Below are positions 1 through 8,458 of a stretch of 24,023 nt of DNA, in pieces. A model generated the notes under the pieces. That model was not told the origin of the DNA. It saw only the letters and a program-made list of their open reading frames with translations, and did not search any database. Location of the stretch: contig JAACEC010000011.1 in assembly GCA_011682715.1 (NCBI GenBank), forward strand, positions 1 to 24,023, read 5' to 3'. The translations under genes and the position numbers were made by a program. How positions within the stretch are numbered: position 1 is the stretch's first letter; the number at the start of each line of letters is the position of its first letter. The DNA comes from Pseudomonadota bacterium (lineage in GTDB: Bacteria > Hydrothermota > 32-111 > QNBC01).

Positions 1-561
1 GTTATTCGAAAATCCATCGACAAGACATCTCTTCTCGTTTTACCCCTTTTCGTATTCTTTCTAATTTCTTCAAAGGAATTTATCCTCGTTCTTTACTCGA
101 ATAAATTTTATGCCAGCATTGCCATATTCAGGATTACATTGTTCATTTTGCCATTCAGATTAACAAGCTACGGGAATATACTTAATTTACTCGGCAAAAC
201 AAAAACAGTCCTCTACATAAGTTTGTTCGAACTTATTTTGAACGGTATTTTGTCTCTTACTCTCCTCCACCTTATGGGAATATACGGACCCGCAGTATCG
301 TTCCTCATAACAACGATTATCCAGATTTGTATTTTGGTTTACTACATACTGAAAACCATTAATACAAACATTTTCGAACTGTTTCCACTTAAAAGCATGG
401 CTAACTACTTTTTAATATCCGTTTTAGCTTCTCTACCAATGTCCCTGTTGAAAAGCAGATTTTCGGGAATACAGCTTTTAATATTGGAAACCACTGTTTT
501 TTCCACTCTATTTATGATATTATATTTAAGCGGGAGGTTTATTTTTGAAAGAAGCAAATGA
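1..561 (+). CDS. Polysaccharide flippase (Wzx/MATE-like), C-terminal part
   Basis: The reading frame is open from base 1, so the gene begins before the window and only about 186 C-terminal codons are visible. It is strongly hydrophobic, with several membrane-spanning stretches. It carries the pattern seen in the second half of oligosaccharide flippases: a 'LPFRLTSYGNILNLLGKTK' loop followed by a helix and a 'GIYGPAVSFLITT' segment, as in Wzx/polysaccharide biosynthesis proteins. The inferred role is flipping lipid-linked sugar units across the inner membrane. The next genes (acyltransferase, deacetylase) fit a surface-polysaccharide cluster. The stop lies inside the start of the next gene (17-base overlap). 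The family assignment rests on the C-terminal half only. Confidence 0.75.
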   Translation, partial: VIRKSIDKTSLLVLPLFVFFLISSKEFILVLYSNKFYASIAIFRITLFILPFRLTSYGNILNLLGKTKTVLYISLFELILNGILSLTLLHLMGIYGPAVSFLITTIIQICILVYYILKTINTNIFELFPLKSMANYFLISVLASLPMSLLKSRFSGIQLLILETTVFSTLFMILYLSGRFIFERSK

Positions 562-1468
562 ATTTAGAAAAAAAGTCGGATTGAGTAATGTTTATTTCTC
601 TGAGGAGATGGAACATGCTCTATGTTCATATGGCTTTAAAACCGAAATTGTTCCTCTGTACTATGGAGAAAAAATAATTGGTATAGTCACAAACTATACA
701 AAAAAATACAAAATCTCCCTCCCCCCCTATCTGTTTCCCTTCTACGGTTTCTATATTGAAAACGATTTTTTAACCAAACATCCTGAAAAGGCTATTGATA
801 TATTACGCTCCGCTACTGAGAACCAAAAAAAGAAATTCATCTATTCGCTTTTTTCACTACCCCCCGAAATTACGGATATCAGGTCATTTAAAGAAAGTGG
901 CTGGAGGGAATCAGTAAAGTACACATATCGTATTTACGGCGGGGAACCTATTTTAAAGTCATCCAAAAACAGGAAATTAAGGAGAATAAACGAAAGTGAA
1001 TATACAATTAAAGAATCAAATGGCACCGCTGAGCTATATGAAATGATTGTTAATATGAACGGTTCCAAAAGGAGATCGACTCCCTATACCGGAAAATATC
1101 TGAATCTGATATTTAACAACTTGCAACCGTCCCGGAGAATTATTTACGGGATTTACGATGGAAAAGGTCTCTGTCTTGCTTCCGCATTTATTCTTAGAGA
1201 CAAATCGTGTAGCTATCTTTTCGCAAATGCAATTCACTCTAAAATTAGAAAGAGTAATCTGAATCTCTACTTTCTAAATCAAATTATTCAAAAGGAATTG
1301 GAAATAAGCCCGTGTTTCGACCTTCAGGGAGCAAACACCCCGTCAATAGTGAAATTTAAAGAAAATTTTAATACCCATTTAATACAGTACTTTCACATAA
1401 AAACGGGATTAGATATAACCGGTTTAATAAAGCTGAAAGGAATGTTAAAACGATGGTCGATTCATTAA
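545..1468 (+). CDS. GNAT/FemAB-like acyltransferase of a polysaccharide cluster
   Basis: A 307-residue soluble protein. The start is TTG, chosen because a GGGAGG ribosome site lies 7-8 bases upstream inside the preceding gene. The C-terminal half resembles FemAB/BioF2-like (Acetyltransf_6) acyltransferases: a strand-turn 'IYGIYDGKGLCLASAFI', then 'CSYLFANAIHSKIRKSNLN' and 'CFDLQGANTPSIVKFKENFN', the usual acyl-CoA or aminoacyl-binding end with the F-K-xx-F/N signature. The likely role is acyl or aminoacyl modification of a sugar or lipid-linked precursor. It overlaps the flippase by 17 bases and the deacetylase by 16, so the three are probably translationally coupled. The substrate cannot be told from the sequence. 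Confidence 0.6.
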   Translation: MKEANEFRKKVGLSNVYFSEEMEHALCSYGFKTEIVPLYYGEKIIGIVTNYTKKYKISLPPYLFPFYGFYIENDFLTKHPEKAIDILRSATENQKKKFIYSLFSLPPEITDIRSFKESGWRESVKYTYRIYGGEPILKSSKNRKLRRINESEYTIKESNGTAELYEMIVNMNGSKRRSTPYTGKYLNLIFNNLQPSRRIIYGIYDGKGLCLASAFILRDKSCSYLFANAIHSKIRKSNLNLYFLNQIIQKELEISPCFDLQGANTPSIVKFKENFNTHLIQYFHIKTGLDITGLIKLKGMLKRWSIH

Positions 1469-2750
1469 AAGAACTACTTTACATATCCGGCTTGCAATAT
1501 CTAAAAAGCACTACCGAAATATCTTTGGGATATAAAACCGTAAAGGGGAAAAAATATAACATTGTTTTCGATAATTCTACAAAAAAGACTTTTCTAAAAA
1601 TAGACGGAGAAAAGATTCTGGCATTTGGCTCTTCCGATTCCCCCGTACATGTCTCGAGCAATACTATTTATTTCTTTAACATACCGAAAACAATCGAGGC
1701 ATATTTGTTTTGTGATTTATCGGATCCTTCAAAACCCGCAGTAGACATTATAGGAAATTTTTTTAGAGGAACCGTAATCGATTTTTTTAGAAAGAAGAAT
1801 ATCTCCGTGCCGATTCTCTTCCCTCTTCCCTACAATCTCCCGGTTCTTTTCGTTTCACATGACATCGACCTTCTCCGATATTCAAAGATCTATGATATTT
1901 TCAGACCAGGCAAGTTAAGAAAAATTTCCGATTATTTTGCACTTTTTGACTTGCGATATGACAGGTATTGGAATATTGATAAAATCATTCAATGGGAAAA
2001 AGAAAATTCGATAAAGAGCACCTACTTCTTTATAACACGGAGCAGAGATAGACATGCAAGAAGATATTCACTTAGAGAAGCAAAATTCACAATTGCGCTA
2101 CTCAAAAAGAATAACATCGAAATTGGACTGCATCTTCCCGATCTTGATAAAATCGATTCGTCATCCGTTGGTAGAGAGATAAAAAAAATTACAAAATATA
2201 CATCCGTTACGGGAATACGCAAACACTATCTTACCGATGATTTTCTCCACACTACATAAACGCATTAAAAGAAAGCGGCATAAATTACGATTCAACAGCC
2301 GGATTCCGAGATAAAATCGGCTTCAAAACAGGGACTTCTTTTCCCATCTGGTATGGCGATGTGCTCGAAATCCCACTTTTGGTAATGGATTCCGCGTTAA
2401 TGAAATCAAACGGGAATTCAAAGAAATTGTTAAGACATTTTAACGGAAAAGGAGGCATTTTTTCGATTCTATTTCACAACCATATACTTGCATCCGAGTA
2501 CAAAAATTGGTGGTCGCAAATTAAAAATTTAATCGATGAGTTCAGATCAAAACCTTACGTTTCCATGTCAGGTGTTGATATTCTGAATTGGAGAAAACAG
2601 ATCGATGACCTAAAGATTATAGTAAAAGAAAATAAACTAATCATCAAAGCCGAAAAACAATTGAGCGATTATCCCATAACCGTAGAGTATAAAAGCCAAA
2701 AATACAGATTTTTTGCCGAGGAGATAGATAATGAAAAAACTGTTTATTAG
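1453..2750 (+). pseudogene. Polysaccharide deacetylase-family protein, split by a -1 frameshift
   Basis: Codons from ATG 1453 run to a TAA at 2257-2259, but family similarity continues in another frame to 2750. Part one (268 aa) has an N-terminal domain, then the NodB-like start 'LFVSHDIDLLRYS', 'IKSTYFFIT', 'EIGLHLPDLD' and the 'GIRKHYL' motif. Part two resumes at about 2244 with 'ALKESGINYDSTAGF' and 'IGFKTGTSFPIW', exactly the segment that follows in these deacetylases. The total span of 1298 bases is one short of a multiple of three, so a single missing base would restore about 432 residues. The expected role is N- or O-deacetylation of a surface glycan. This is either a true inactivating mutation or a sequence error. 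The end overlaps the lipoprotein gene by 20 bases. Confidence 0.75.
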
Positions 2751-3180
2751 TCTAATCGTTGTTCTCGTTTTTTCATCATGTTCATTTATTAAATCCGTTC
2801 AAACGGTGGAAAAACCCGATATTTCCATTAAAAGCGTTTCCATTGGAGCAATAGGGCTAACGGAAGCTACTCTTAATTTAGCACTGAATGTAAACAATGG
2901 AAATTCGTTCTCAATCAATCTTTCAAAGTTAGATTACAACATAGCGATAAACAAATACAATGTAGGTAGCGGAATTAAAAACAACTTGAGCTTGCCAGCA
3001 TCACAAACAAAGATCGTGGAGTTACCCATTACGGTCAAATACAGTTCATTCTCCGACCTGTTTAAATCGATAATACAGAAGAAGGCATTAAAATACAGAG
3101 TATACGGAAGAGGGTACCTTAAAACTTCTTTTACGACATTTTCTTTTCCCTATTCAACCGAAAAGGAACTCTCTTTCTGA
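2731..3180 (+). CDS. LEA14-like (LEA_2/WHy domain) lipoprotein
   Basis: A 149-residue protein with a lipoprotein signal: Lys-Lys start, hydrophobic stretch and Cys17 in 'VLVFSSC', a lipobox with Phe at -3. Ser at +2 suggests outer-membrane sorting in a diderm. The mature part is a single beta-rich domain with the pattern of LEA14/WHy proteins: 'LTEATLNLALNVNNGNSFSI', then a short 'YNIAINKYNVGSG' strand pair and a late 'ELPITVKYSS'. Such proteins occur in bacteria as small periplasmic or lipid-anchored domains of poorly known, possibly desiccation-linked function. It overlaps the broken deacetylase by 20 bases and is the last gene of the run. A GAGGAG-type ribosome site sits just upstream. Confidence 0.7.
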   Translation: MKKLFISLIVVLVFSSCSFIKSVQTVEKPDISIKSVSIGAIGLTEATLNLALNVNNGNSFSINLSKLDYNIAINKYNVGSGIKNNLSLPASQTKIVELPITVKYSSFSDLFKSIIQKKALKYRVYGRGYLKTSFTTFSFPYSTEKELSF

Positions 3181-3205
3181 TAGAATTATCGCCAATAAAG
3201 AATTC

Positions 3206-3235
3206 TTGACAAAGCCTTAGATTTTTGCCTATAAT
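3206..3235 (+). promoter_or_regulatory. Consensus sigma70-type promoter of the AEC transporter
   Basis: TTGACA at 3206-3211 and TATAAT at 3230-3235 are both perfect consensus hexamers with an 18-base spacer. The expected transcription start, about seven bases past the -10, is base 3242, the A of the downstream ATG. There is no Shine-Dalgarno sequence in between, so the mRNA should be leaderless. Confidence 0.75.
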
Positions 3236-3241
3236 CATTAC

Positions 3242-4186
3242 ATGAAAATTGTACTAATTGTCATAACACTTTTACTTCCTATTTTTCTCGGATATTTTTT
3301 CAAGCTAATCAAACTGTTTAACAAAGAAGAAATAGCAACTCTCAGAAAATTCGTGGTTAAAGTAACTGTTCCATTTATAATATTCAGGAATCTATACAAA
3401 GCCGACATGGAGAGCCTGAGCCAGATCTATCCGGCAATGCTATCCCTCATAATACTTTCTTTACTCTATATGATCACAGCATATTTTGTTTCCAATTTTA
3501 TTTCAAAAGATCATAAAAAACAAAATTCATATGCATTTGCCACATTTGTCGGTAATTACGGTTATCTCGGTTGGGGAGTTCTTTACTATTTTTACGGTAA
3601 CGCCGGATTTACACGTTCCGTCTTTTTTACCCTTCTCTTTTGGCCCGTATTTTTATCAACAGGGTTCTTTCTCGTTTATCTAAAGAATAGAAGACATGCA
3701 AAATCAAACAATAGTAATTTTCTCTCCGTTATGATACAGCATGCAACGGTGCCTCTTCTAACAGCTATAATTGCAATTGTAATGAACATAGCACACATAT
3801 CTATCCCCAATATTCTATCGGATTTTATCGATAAATTTGCAAATATTACCATTCCTATGATACTATTTACAATAGGACTCAATTTCACTTTCAGAATGAA
3901 AAGAACTCAATTTAAAATAATTATTTCTTCCTCATTACATCGACTTGTTTTTGGTTTTCTGTTGGGAGTGATCACTGTATTTTTAACTGCATTGATTTTT
4001 AGAACGGATAAAACTATGACAAAAGTGATTCTCATCGAATCCATAATGCCAACTGCCGCTATGGCACCGCTTTTTGAGGAATACATTGATATTGACGGTG
4101 AACTCATGTCCGGAATTATCACTTTTTCTACGATTTTATCTCTAATTACGATACCGATTTGGTATTATATCATTCAACTTCTATAG
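3242..4186 (+). CDS. AEC-family (auxin efflux carrier-like) transporter
   Basis: A 314-residue inner-membrane protein with about ten hydrophobic spans in two five-helix halves. The N-terminus, 'LLLPIFLGYFFKLIKLFN' followed by 'LRKFVVKVTVPFIIFRNL', and the mid-region 'FVGNYGYLGWGVLYYFYG' match bacterial AEC/YfdV-MleP transporters, which carry malate, malonate or related organic anions or amino-acid-like compounds. The late 'ESIMPTAAMAPLFEEY' segment is typical of the last repeat. The substrate is unknown. A carboxylate would suit the nearby citrate operon, but that is inference. The start is set by family alignment and by the promoter, which gives a leaderless message. The 3' end overlaps the convergent DUF72 gene by 13 bases. 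Confidence 0.85.
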   Translation: MKIVLIVITLLLPIFLGYFFKLIKLFNKEEIATLRKFVVKVTVPFIIFRNLYKADMESLSQIYPAMLSLIILSLLYMITAYFVSNFISKDHKKQNSYAFATFVGNYGYLGWGVLYYFYGNAGFTRSVFFTLLFWPVFLSTGFFLVYLKNRRHAKSNNSNFLSVMIQHATVPLLTAIIAIVMNIAHISIPNILSDFIDKFANITIPMILFTIGLNFTFRMKRTQFKIIISSSLHRLVFGFLLGVITVFLTALIFRTDKTMTKVILIESIMPTAAMAPLFEEYIDIDGELMSGIITFSTILSLITIPIWYYIIQLL

Positions 4187-4980
4187 GAATCTCCGATATC
4201 TTCTAACAACATTTTAGCGTTAATTACAGCTTTCCCTGCATGACAATTATTAAAAAATGCAAATGTTTTTTTCGCACGTTGAGTTATTTCAATTATATCA
4301 TCCTTAAATTTAAGAATCTCGTTTTTTGAGTACAAGTAATCGTATCTATCACTGTTTTTGTCATACCAATTTTTATTTCTCCCATGAAATCTGAAATAGG
4401 CAGAGCTTCCTGTAACAATGGGGGCGTATCTCGGTAATTTCCCTAAATCCGGGAGATCTACGGTACATAAATTTATATCGTTATCTTTCATGAAATTTAT
4501 ATATTCACTACTTTCCCAATATTTATTCCTAAATTCCACAAAAAAGGGTATTGTGCCTGTTTTATCCTTCAATGATTTCAGATAGGTTATTGTATCCTTT
4601 TTAGGGAAATAATAAGGCGGGAACTGAAATAATATGCCCCCGAGTTTTCCACTTTCTCTGATTTTTCCCAAACTACTGTAAAATATATCAATTACTTTAT
4701 AATCAGGATTAAATTTCCATGATCCTCTTTCTATGACATCATGCGTAATTCCTTTATACGCCTTTACAATAAATTCATATTTGTCCGGCGTTTTCTTCAC
4801 AAAAGAATCGTATATTGATTTACCGATTAATTTGTAGTAACTCACATTTATTTCCAGTGCATTAAATGGAAAATTATTAACATAGTAATTTAACATATCA
4901 CTTCTTTTTATTTCTTTCGGATAAACAGTTCCCAACCAATCGCCGAAAGAAAATCCGCTTGTTCCTATTTTTATATCCAT
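4174..4980 (-). CDS. DUF72 (YecE-like) family protein
   Basis: 268 residues, typical length for DUF72, a TIM-barrel-like family of unknown biochemical function. Visible family marks are the N-terminal 'IKIGTSGFSFGDWLGTVYP', 'NALEINVSYYKL', 'LGGILFQFPPYYF', 'FFVEFRNKYW' and 'AYFRFHGRNKNWYD', with a late 'AFFNNCHAGKAVINA'. It starts 14 bases after the histidine kinase stop, with only a weak GAAGA-like ribosome site, so it probably reads through from the kinase and binding-protein genes. The 3' end overlaps the AEC transporter on the other strand. No regulatory or enzymatic role can be assigned. Confidence 0.88.
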   Translation of the reverse strand: MDIKIGTSGFSFGDWLGTVYPKEIKRSDMLNYYVNNFPFNALEINVSYYKLIGKSIYDSFVKKTPDKYEFIVKAYKGITHDVIERGSWKFNPDYKVIDIFYSSLGKIRESGKLGGILFQFPPYYFPKKDTITYLKSLKDKTGTIPFFVEFRNKYWESSEYINFMKDNDINLCTVDLPDLGKLPRYAPIVTGSSAYFRFHGRNKNWYDKNSDRYDYLYSKNEILKFKDDIIEITQRAKKTFAFFNNCHAGKAVINAKMLLEDIGDSYRS

Positions 4981-4994
4981 TTTATCTTCGAATA

Positions 4995-6461
4995 TTATAT
5001 TGAGAGATTAAATTTTTCCTTTTTCGTTCTTTTGATATACGGTATCTCTATGATAACTTCCGTCCCCTCATTAATTTCGCTTTCTATCTTTATATCCCCG
5101 GACATATCGTCTAAAAACTCCTTAACGGTATACAACCCTATTCCCACTCCGCCGAATCTTCTTGTCTTAGTCCCATCCAGTTGCACGAATCGCTTAAACA
5201 TTTTATCTGTTTTATCTTTAGGAATTCCTACTCCTGTATCTTCGACTGTAATCCTAACCCTTTTCCTCTCCAACTCAGTAACAGATATTTTAATGTATCC
5301 CTTATCGGTAAATTTAATGGCGTTTCCGATTACATTTTGGAATATCGCAAATAATTTATCTCTTTCCGAAAGCAATATATAATTGTACTCATTAAACTCA
5401 CATTCCAATGCCAATCCCTTTTTATCGATAATATCACGATAAGAAGAACAAACTTCTTTAAGAATATAATAAAGCTCTATTTTTTCTATTTTATTTTTAT
5501 ATTTATCCTGTATCAAAAGTAATGAACTTATCAGTTCGTTAAGCTTTAGCGTATTATTACTTATTTTTACAATTGCCTCTTTTTGTCGTTCATTTAATTG
5601 ACCTAATTTCTCATTTTTTAAATAATCTATATAGCCGATAATAGAAGTAAGGGGCGTCTTTAATTCATGTGAAATATTTTCTAAAAATTGATCTTTTAAA
5701 ATATTATTTTCTCTCAATTTTTCAATTGTTAAATTCAGTTTCTCTACATATTGTTTTATACTTTTCCTTGATTTTTCCAATATACGTGCAATTTGACTGA
5801 ATTCATCATTTCCCTTTAAAACTATCAGCGTTTCAAAATCCCCCATCTCCATCCTCTTTGCCGCACTAACCACTTTTTCCAATCTGTTTGTTGAAATACT
5901 TGATAGTAAATATCCGATAATTGAAGCTATAAAGATAATCAGAACTTCAAAAATTATAAAGTAAATTAAATATTTATTTATGGAACTGTGTATTCCACTC
6001 AAGTCATACATGAAAACATTCGAATAATAATGTCTGTCCCATTTGTCCACATAGGGCACAATTACAACCAAATAATTATCAATTATATCTATAGAGGTTT
6101 CAAATGTAATTGCATTTTTTACGATGAAATCGTTTATCTCTCTTTTGTAATTGGTTTTAAGATGACTGAATTCATATATGGTCGTTCCATTTGTTTTTAC
6201 CACAAGAATGTCTTTAAGCAACGGTTGTTTCTCCTTTATATAGTAAATCTCTCTGTTTATGAAAAATGTTCTATTCGTTACATTTTGTAAATATGTATCT
6301 ATAATTTTAGTAGAATTGACTTCTGAAAAATTCTTTAAATTTGAAACGGTGCTTTTAATGCTAAAATTTTTCCATTGATTAAAAAACAATATTCCTGTTA
6401 TAAGAAACAGAATTATGATTATCAATGTAAATATAAAAAATAATTTCATGCGAAAGCTCAT
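4995..6461 (-). CDS. Membrane sensor histidine kinase, orphan
   Basis: 488 residues. Transmembrane helix 1 is at about 7-28, an extracytoplasmic sensing region runs 29-163, and transmembrane helix 2 is at about 164-187. A HAMP linker (about 190-240) and a short coiled stretch follow. The HisKA domain has 'ENISHELKTPLTS' with phospho-acceptor His265. The ATPase domain has the N box (Asn376 and Asn380 in 'NVIGNAIKFTDKG'), G1 'DTGVGIP' 408-414, the F box 'MFKRF' and G2 'GGVGIGL' 437-443. All catalytic boxes are intact. The ATG overlaps the TGA of the upstream binding-protein gene in ATGA, so the two are tightly coupled. No response regulator is encoded in the window. The signal may be presented by the coupled lipoprotein. 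Confidence 0.93.
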   Translation of the reverse strand: MSFRMKLFFIFTLIIIILFLITGILFFNQWKNFSIKSTVSNLKNFSEVNSTKIIDTYLQNVTNRTFFINREIYYIKEKQPLLKDILVVKTNGTTIYEFSHLKTNYKREINDFIVKNAITFETSIDIIDNYLVVIVPYVDKWDRHYYSNVFMYDLSGIHSSINKYLIYFIIFEVLIIFIASIIGYLLSSISTNRLEKVVSAAKRMEMGDFETLIVLKGNDEFSQIARILEKSRKSIKQYVEKLNLTIEKLRENNILKDQFLENISHELKTPLTSIIGYIDYLKNEKLGQLNERQKEAIVKISNNTLKLNELISSLLLIQDKYKNKIEKIELYYILKEVCSSYRDIIDKKGLALECEFNEYNYILLSERDKLFAIFQNVIGNAIKFTDKGYIKISVTELERKRVRITVEDTGVGIPKDKTDKMFKRFVQLDGTKTRRFGGVGIGLYTVKEFLDDMSGDIKIESEINEGTEVIIEIPYIKRTKKEKFNLSI

Positions 6462-7918
6462 TTCAATTTAATCTCCTTAACAGTCACAGTATTATCGCTC
6501 CTTGGTATGTATTCTATTCGATTCGATATCACATAGTAATTTTTCTCATAAACAAGAGGTGTCACAGGAATATCATCAAGTATTATCGATTGAACCTTCC
6601 ATTCCTCCTCTTTTCTTCCCTTTGATATTCTATTTTTAGTCAAGAGATCAAGAACACTGTCTACTTCCCGATTTGTGTATCCTGCCCTGTTGTGTATTCC
6701 CTTTTTTTCTGATCGTGTGTAAAATATACCCATTAAAACATCACTCAAATCAGGTATATCGGGAACAGAACCAAGTAAAAACATATCGAAATTCCCCGTA
6801 TTAATTTCTTTGAAAAGTTTAACTACGTCAGGTGTATCGGGAACGACCGTAATGTTGATTTTAGACAATTGTTTCGAGAGAAAATTGATCATATCTATGC
6901 GTCTGCTCGAAGCTGTTATTTTTAATTTACAGGGTGTTTTTACACCGGATTTTTTTAAGTAATACTCAGCCGAATCCAAATCATACATGCTACTTTTCCT
7001 ATTAAAATCGTACTCTATAAGAAACGGTAAAGCATATTGATTCGCCGGTGTTGCAAGTCCCTTGTAAACATCCCTTGCCATTCTACTCCGATCTATCGCA
7101 AAAGATATGGCTTTTCTGAAATCTTTGTTATTTAAAGGATACCTATGTAAATTAAATGCGAGATACCTTAAAGTGCTCTCAACCCCCTTTATAACAAATT
7201 GATTGTAATTTTTAAAGCTATCAACCATAAAATAATTTGCCTCTGCAATCAGATCGATTTTCCCTTCCTTGTAATCATCTATCATTTTTTTATAATCACC
7301 ATAAAATTTAATATAAACTTTACTGCACTTTATACTCTCACCAAAATATTTTCTAAAAGGAGTTGCAACTATCTCTTGAGGCTTAATCATCTCAGGTAGC
7401 AGAGGCCCCGTTCCGTCTAATGAATTGTCATTTACTGTGGACTTACTCTCAATAAATATACTGGCTAATTTACCTAATAAATGAGGATCATTCGTTTTTG
7501 TCGTTATCTTTAATTGATAATCATTAATGATTTTTACACTCTCAATATTTTCCAACATTTTCTTAAATTCGGAATGCGGATCATTAATCACTTTCCTGAT
7601 TGTATATCTTACATCCTCCCCCGTAAAGCGAGCTCCGTTATGAAAATAAACATTTTTCCTCAGATAAAAAACCCATGTTGTATCGTCGGTATTTATCCAA
7701 GCATATGCCAATGAAGGCTTAATTTTCATAAAGGGATCATACTCTACAAGAGAATTATAAAAATTTCCCAAAACACTATTCACACTAACACGATTTACCA
7801 CATTTGGAGATAAAGTTGCAGGTTTATCGATATAAGCAATGATAATATTTTTCGTTTTTTTACTACATGAAGTGAAAAATATTGTTAACAAAAGAAAATA
7901 AAATACAAACTTTCTCAT
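6458..7918 (-). CDS. Family 5 extracellular solute-binding lipoprotein, no transporter nearby
   Basis: 486 residues with a lipoprotein signal and Cys18 in 'IFFTSCSKK' (Phe at -3). The body follows the SBP_bac_5 (DppA/OppA/NikA) fold: 'FYNSLVEYDPFMKIKPSLA', 'TWVFYLRKNVYFHNG', 'GEDVRYTIRKV', a central 'STLRYLAFNLHRYPLNNKDF' segment and 'AISFAIDRSRM'. Members bind peptides, metal chelates or sugars in the periplasm for ABC uptake. Here no permease or ATPase gene accompanies it. Instead the gene overlaps a histidine kinase gene by four bases, which suggests a sensing role (inference). The promoter hexamers end six bases before the ATG and no Shine-Dalgarno is seen, so translation is probably leaderless. 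Confidence 0.88.
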   Translation of the reverse strand: MRKFVFYFLLLTIFFTSCSKKTKNIIIAYIDKPATLSPNVVNRVSVNSVLGNFYNSLVEYDPFMKIKPSLAYAWINTDDTTWVFYLRKNVYFHNGARFTGEDVRYTIRKVINDPHSEFKKMLENIESVKIINDYQLKITTKTNDPHLLGKLASIFIESKSTVNDNSLDGTGPLLPEMIKPQEIVATPFRKYFGESIKCSKVYIKFYGDYKKMIDDYKEGKIDLIAEANYFMVDSFKNYNQFVIKGVESTLRYLAFNLHRYPLNNKDFRKAISFAIDRSRMARDVYKGLATPANQYALPFLIEYDFNRKSSMYDLDSAEYYLKKSGVKTPCKLKITASSRRIDMINFLSKQLSKINITVVPDTPDVVKLFKEINTGNFDMFLLGSVPDIPDLSDVLMGIFYTRSEKKGIHNRAGYTNREVDSVLDLLTKNRISKGRKEEEWKVQSIILDDIPVTPLVYEKNYYVISNRIEYIPRSDNTVTVKEIKLK

Positions 7919-7924
7919 AATTTA

Positions 7925-7952
7925 ATTCTACCATAATAAAAAATAATTTCAA
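7925..7952 (-). promoter_or_regulatory. Promoter of the binding-protein/kinase operon
   Basis: On the minus strand TTGAAA (7952-7947) and TAGAAT (7930-7925) are separated by 16 bases. The expected start of transcription is at or next to base 7918, the A of the ATG, giving a leaderless mRNA. The -35 lies right beside the T-run of the terminator of the preceding operon. Confidence 0.65.
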
Positions 7953-7953
7953 T

Positions 7954-7983
7954 ACAAAAAAAGAGATAGTACGAACTATCTCT
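7954..7983 (-). terminator. Rho-independent terminator of the citrate-lyase/aconitase operon
   Basis: A perfect nine-base-pair stem (AGAGATAGT / ACTATCTCT, 7962-7970 with 7975-7983) with a four-base loop is followed on the minus strand by seven T and then a T-rich tail. It lies 26 bases past the stop of the LeuD-like gene and just before the promoter of the next operon. Confidence 0.85.
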
Positions 7984-8008
7984 CCTTTATAAAAATAAAA
8001 TTTAGATT

Positions 8009-8458
8009 TTAGTGTTCCTTAATCCAGTTAACAAGCCCTTTCGTTTCGATTATCTCCATCAACTTTTTCGGTAATGGTGCGAAATCAAATCGATTAGTTC
8101 CTATTTCAACGATTCCGTTTTCAAAATTCACAACCACTTTATCACCCGGTTTATACGCATCTACAGCTTCCGGCAAAACGATTATAGGCAATCCCTGGTT
8201 TATTGCTGATCTGAAAAATATTCGAGAAACGGATTTTACAACAAGTGCTTTTACTCCGGCATAGGAAAGCCCAACAGAAGGATGTTCTCTTGAACTTCCG
8301 CAACCGAAATTCTCTCCTGCAACAATCACATCACCCCTTTGAACCCTTTCGGAAAACGAATCATCAAATCCTTTAAACAGGTAAGGAATGATCTTTTCCG
8401 GCTCGGAACTATTAATGTTGTATGTAAGATTTCCAGCAAACATCTGATCCGTGTTCAA
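8009..8458 (-). CDS. LeuD-like dehydratase small subunit, N-terminally cut
   Basis: The annotated frame gives 149 residues from TTG. It is a swivelling small domain of the aconitase/isopropylmalate dehydratase superfamily: 'NTDQMFAGNLTYNI', 'VIVAGENFGCGSSREH', 'SVSRIFFRSAINQGLPII'. The canonical first beta strand (normally xGxVWxxxDxI before NTD) is missing here. It is instead present at the tail of the upstream LeuC-like frame as 'INGVWNYSI'. The TTG overlaps the upstream TGA as TTGA, with only a weak ribosome site. The pair is therefore either two coupled subunits with an odd split point or a single fused gene broken by a net -1 shift. The substrate could be isopropylmalate, citraconate, homoaconitate or aconitate. 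It is the last gene before the terminator. Confidence 0.75.
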   Translation of the reverse strand: MNTDQMFAGNLTYNINSSEPEKIIPYLFKGFDDSFSERVQRGDVIVAGENFGCGSSREHPSVGLSYAGVKALVVKSVSRIFFRSAINQGLPIIVLPEAVDAYKPGDKVVVNFENGIVEIGTNRFDFAPLPKKLMEIIETKGLVNWIKEH

